Program-made: the position numbers and the translations under genes
Origin: Desulfocarbo sp964620595
GTDB lineage: Bacteria > Desulfobacterota > Desulfarculia > Desulfarculales > Desulfarculaceae
Length of the DNA stretch: 64,000 nucleotides
Direction of reading: 5' to 3'
Assembly: GCA_964620595.1 (NCBI GenBank)
Contig: CAZUHP010000009.1
Coordinates: forward strand, 1-64,000
Shown: one piece after another, positions 62,157 to 64,000 of the stretch
Layout of the letters: every line of letters starts with the position of its first letter
Position numbering within the stretch: the stretch's first letter is position 1
The notes under the pieces: model-generated
What the model was told of the DNA's origin: nothing
Seen by the model: only the letters and a program-made list of their open reading frames with translations
Databases searched by the model: none

Positions 62157-64000
62157 TCAGAGGCTGGCCTTGATGTGATTCAGCAAACCGCCGGCGGCCA
62201 GGAGCTTGCGGTCGCGGCTGGTCACCTCCAGGCGCAGGGTGATCTCGCGTTCCTGGCAACGGGCCACGACCTCTGCGGCACCGTCCAAGACCGCGCTTCT
62301 CAGCCCTCTGAATTCCAGGCGGTCGCCCTGCTCCAGCCGCTCATAGTCGCCCGGGTCGGCGAACACCAGGGGCACCACCCCGAAATTCACCAGGTTGGCC
62401 TTGTGGATGCGGGCAAAGGACTTGGCCAGCTTGACCCGCACTCCCAGGTAGCGGGGGGCCAGGGCCGCGTGCTCGCGGGAGGAACCCTGGCCGTAGTTCT
62501 CGCCCCCCACCACCGCCACCGGCGCCTGGGCCTGGGCCCGGTCCGCGAACTCGGGGTCCAGGGCGGCGAACACGAAGCGGCTGATGGCCGGCACGTTGGA
62601 GCGCAGGGGCAGCACCTGGCTGCCGGCGGGCATGATGTGGTCGGTGGTGATGTTGTCCCCCACCTTGAGGGCCACGGTGCAGGCCAGGTCCTCGGGCAGG
62701 GCATCCAGCTCGGGAAAGGGCGCGATGTTGGGCCCGCGCACCACCTCCACTGTCCCGCCCTCGGCCGGCGGCGGCACCAGGGCCTCGGGCCGCAGGGGAG
62801 GCGCGGCCGGCAGCCCGGGCGCCGGCCCCAGCTCGCGGGGGTCGGCAATATGCCCGGCCAGGGCGGAGGCCACCGCCACCTGGGGCCCGCACAGGTACAC
62901 TTGGTCGTCCTTGGTGCCCGAGCGGCCCGGGAAGTTGCGGGGGAAGGTGCGCAGCGAGTTGGCGCCCGTGGCCGGGGCCTGGCTCATGCCGATGCAGCCC
63001 AGGCAGCCGGCCTGGTGCAGGCGGGCGCCGGCCTCCAACAGGTGCATCAGCCCGCCGGCCGCGGCCACCTGGGCCAGGGCCTGGCGCGAGCCGGGGTTGA
63101 TGGAAAGGCTCACCCCGGGGGCTATCTTCCTGCCCTCCAGGGCCAAGGCCACGGTCATGAGGTCCTCGTAGCCGCTGGAGGCGCAGGAGCCCACGATCAC
63201 CTGCTCCACCGGCACCCCGGCCAGCTCCGCGGCCGGGACCACCGCGTCCGGGCTGGAGGGCCGGGCCACCAGGGGCTCCAGGGAGGAAAGGTCTATCTCC
63301 TCCAGGTGGTCGTAGGAGGCCCCCTTGTCCCCGGCCAAGGGCGCGTAGTCCCCTTCCCGGCCCTGGAAGGCCAAAAACTCCCGGGTGCGCTGGTCAGAGG
63401 GGAAGAGGCTGCCGGTGGCGCCCAACTCGGCGCCCATGTTGGTGATCGCCGCCCGCTGGGGCACTGAAAGGGTCTCCACCCCCGGGCCGAAGTACTCCAG
63501 CACGTAGCCCAGCCCCCCCTTCACGCTGAGCCGCCGCAAGAGTTCCAGGATCACGTCCTTGGCCCCCACCCAGGGCTGGAGCCGGCCGCTGAGCCGCACC
63601 CCCAGGACCTTGGGACAGGTCAGGTGGAAAGGATAGCCGGCCATGGCCGCGGCCACGTCCAGGCCGCCGGCCCCCATGGCCAGCATGCCCATGCCCCCGC
63701 AGTGGGGGGTGTGGGAGTCCGAGCCCAAAAGGGTGGCCCCGGGCCGGGCGAAGTTGAGCAGGTGGAGCTGGTGGCAGATGCCATTGCCCGGAGGCGAGAA
63801 CCACAGGCCGTAGCGGGCGGCGATGGAGCGCAGGAAGCGGTGGTCGTCCGGATTCTTGAAATCGGTCTGCAACAGGTTGTGGTCCACGTAGGACACGCTC
63901 AGCTCGGTGCGCACCCGCTCGAGGCCCAGGGCCTCGAACTCCAGGGCGGCCAGGGTGCCGGTGGCGTCCTGGGTGAGGGTCTGGTCGATGCGGATGGCTA
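62157..64000 (-). CDS. Aconitate hydratase, 5'-truncated by window edge
   Basis: The frame runs through the right edge; visible are about 614 residues from AIRIDQTLTQDATGT to the end, so only the N terminus is missing. It interconverts citrate and isocitrate. The [4Fe-4S] ligands are Cys in GSCASSGYEDL and the pair in QAGCLGCIGMSQAPATG. HTPHCGGMGMLAMGAGG, GDNITTDHIMPAG and GENYGQGSSREHAALAPRYLG are aconitase-family signatures. DQTLTQDATGT near the start marks the aconitase rather than the isopropylmalate isomerase branch, though homoaconitase cannot be excluded. Confidence 0.9.
   Translation of the reverse strand, partial: AIRIDQTLTQDATGTLAALEFEALGLERVRTELSVSYVDHNLLQTDFKNPDDHRFLRSIAARYGLWFSPPGNGICHQLHLLNFARPGATLLGSDSHTPHCGGMGMLAMGAGGLDVAAAMAGYPFHLTCPKVLGVRLSGRLQPWVGAKDVILELLRRLSVKGGLGYVLEYFGPGVETLSVPQRAAITNMGAELGATGSLFPSDQRTREFLAFQGREGDYAPLAGDKGASYDHLEEIDLSSLEPLVARPSSPDAVVPAAELAGVPVEQVIVGSCASSGYEDLMTVALALEGRKIAPGVSLSINPGSRQALAQVAAAGGLMHLLEAGARLHQAGCLGCIGMSQAPATGANSLRTFPRNFPGRSGTKDDQVYLCGPQVAVASALAGHIADPRELGPAPGLPAAPPLRPEALVPPPAEGGTVEVVRGPNIAPFPELDALPEDLACTVALKVGDNITTDHIMPAGSQVLPLRSNVPAISRFVFAALDPEFADRAQAQAPVAVVGGENYGQGSSREHAALAPRYLGVRVKLAKSFARIHKANLVNFGVVPLVFADPGDYERLEQGDRLEFRGLRSAVLDGAAEVVARCQEREITLRLEVTSRDRKLLAAGGLLNHIKASL

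Overview
This 64 kb window is chromosomal DNA from a high-GC Gram-negative bacterium. A strictly or facultatively anaerobic member of the Desulfobacterota (former Deltaproteobacteria, something like the Desulfarculales) fits best. This is inference from gene content: a monofunctional Ni carbon monoxide dehydrogenase, an Hdr/CCG-type Fe-S oxidoreductase, an EtfA fused to a ferredoxin domain, several acyl-CoA dehydrogenases and crotonases, the futalosine route to menaquinone, and an outer membrane (Lnt, Omp85 barrel). No tRNA, rRNA or CRISPR array was seen. Most of the window is densely packed housekeeping DNA with many 1-4 nt stop/start overlaps.

Layout. 0-1.5 kb: the end of a probable phage-like or accessory module (a partial unknown protein and a permuted papain-fold protein) and a small membrane protein. 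1.6-3.8 kb: stand-alone cooS behind an AT-rich operator-like dyad. 3.8-6.2 kb: an AT-rich island with an ATPase/TOPRIM (OLD-like) gene and the decayed end of an IS1-family transposase. 6.2-7.8 kb: a structured leader followed by NikK-like and NikL-like secreted proteins without their transporter. 7.8-14.1 kb: PAS histidine kinase, Hdr-like oxidoreductase, prfB with its programmed frameshift, lnt and a CorC-like CBS protein. 14.2-20 kb: a small proline-rich protein, mqnB-mqnD, and a beta-oxidation operon (acyl-CoA dehydrogenase, 3-hydroxyacyl-CoA dehydrogenase, two crotonases). 20-22.4 kb: Omp85-like barrel and a TetR regulator.

22.4-35.8 kb is one long minus-strand gene train: yceD-rpmF-plsX-acd-etfB-etfA-fabG-acpP-fabF-rpiB-dCMP deaminase-nrdR-ribD-ribE-ribBA-ribH-nusB. 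It joins phospholipid and fatty-acid synthesis, an acyl-CoA dehydrogenase/ETF electron module and complete riboflavin synthesis. The ETF and dehydrogenase are flavoproteins, so the flavin genes and their consumers share a neighbourhood. 36-49.5 kb on the plus strand: greA, an AmpG-like permease, hflK-hflC, then rplU-rpmA-obgE-proB-proA-nadD-rsfS-gpmI, a BepA-like metalloprotease and a DUF2059 protein. 49.6-56 kb: a second-type EF-G, a CDF zinc exporter, an unusual endonuclease III homologue, an ECHDC3-like crotonase, a SAM hydrolase-like protein and a sirtuin. 56-64 kb: a small helix-turn-helix-like protein in AT-rich DNA, mqnE-mqnC behind two identical 14-bp operators, a HAMP/adenylate cyclase, a secreted Cache-domain protein and a 5'-truncated aconitase.

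The most unusual features are the AT-rich ATPase/TOPRIM island with IS1 debris, the operator-like dyad over the cooS promoter, the twin operators before mqnE, the orphan NikK/NikL pair, the insertion of acd-etfBA where fabH/fabD usually lie, and recurrent C-rich GTCGCC-type tracts scattered between (and once inside) genes.
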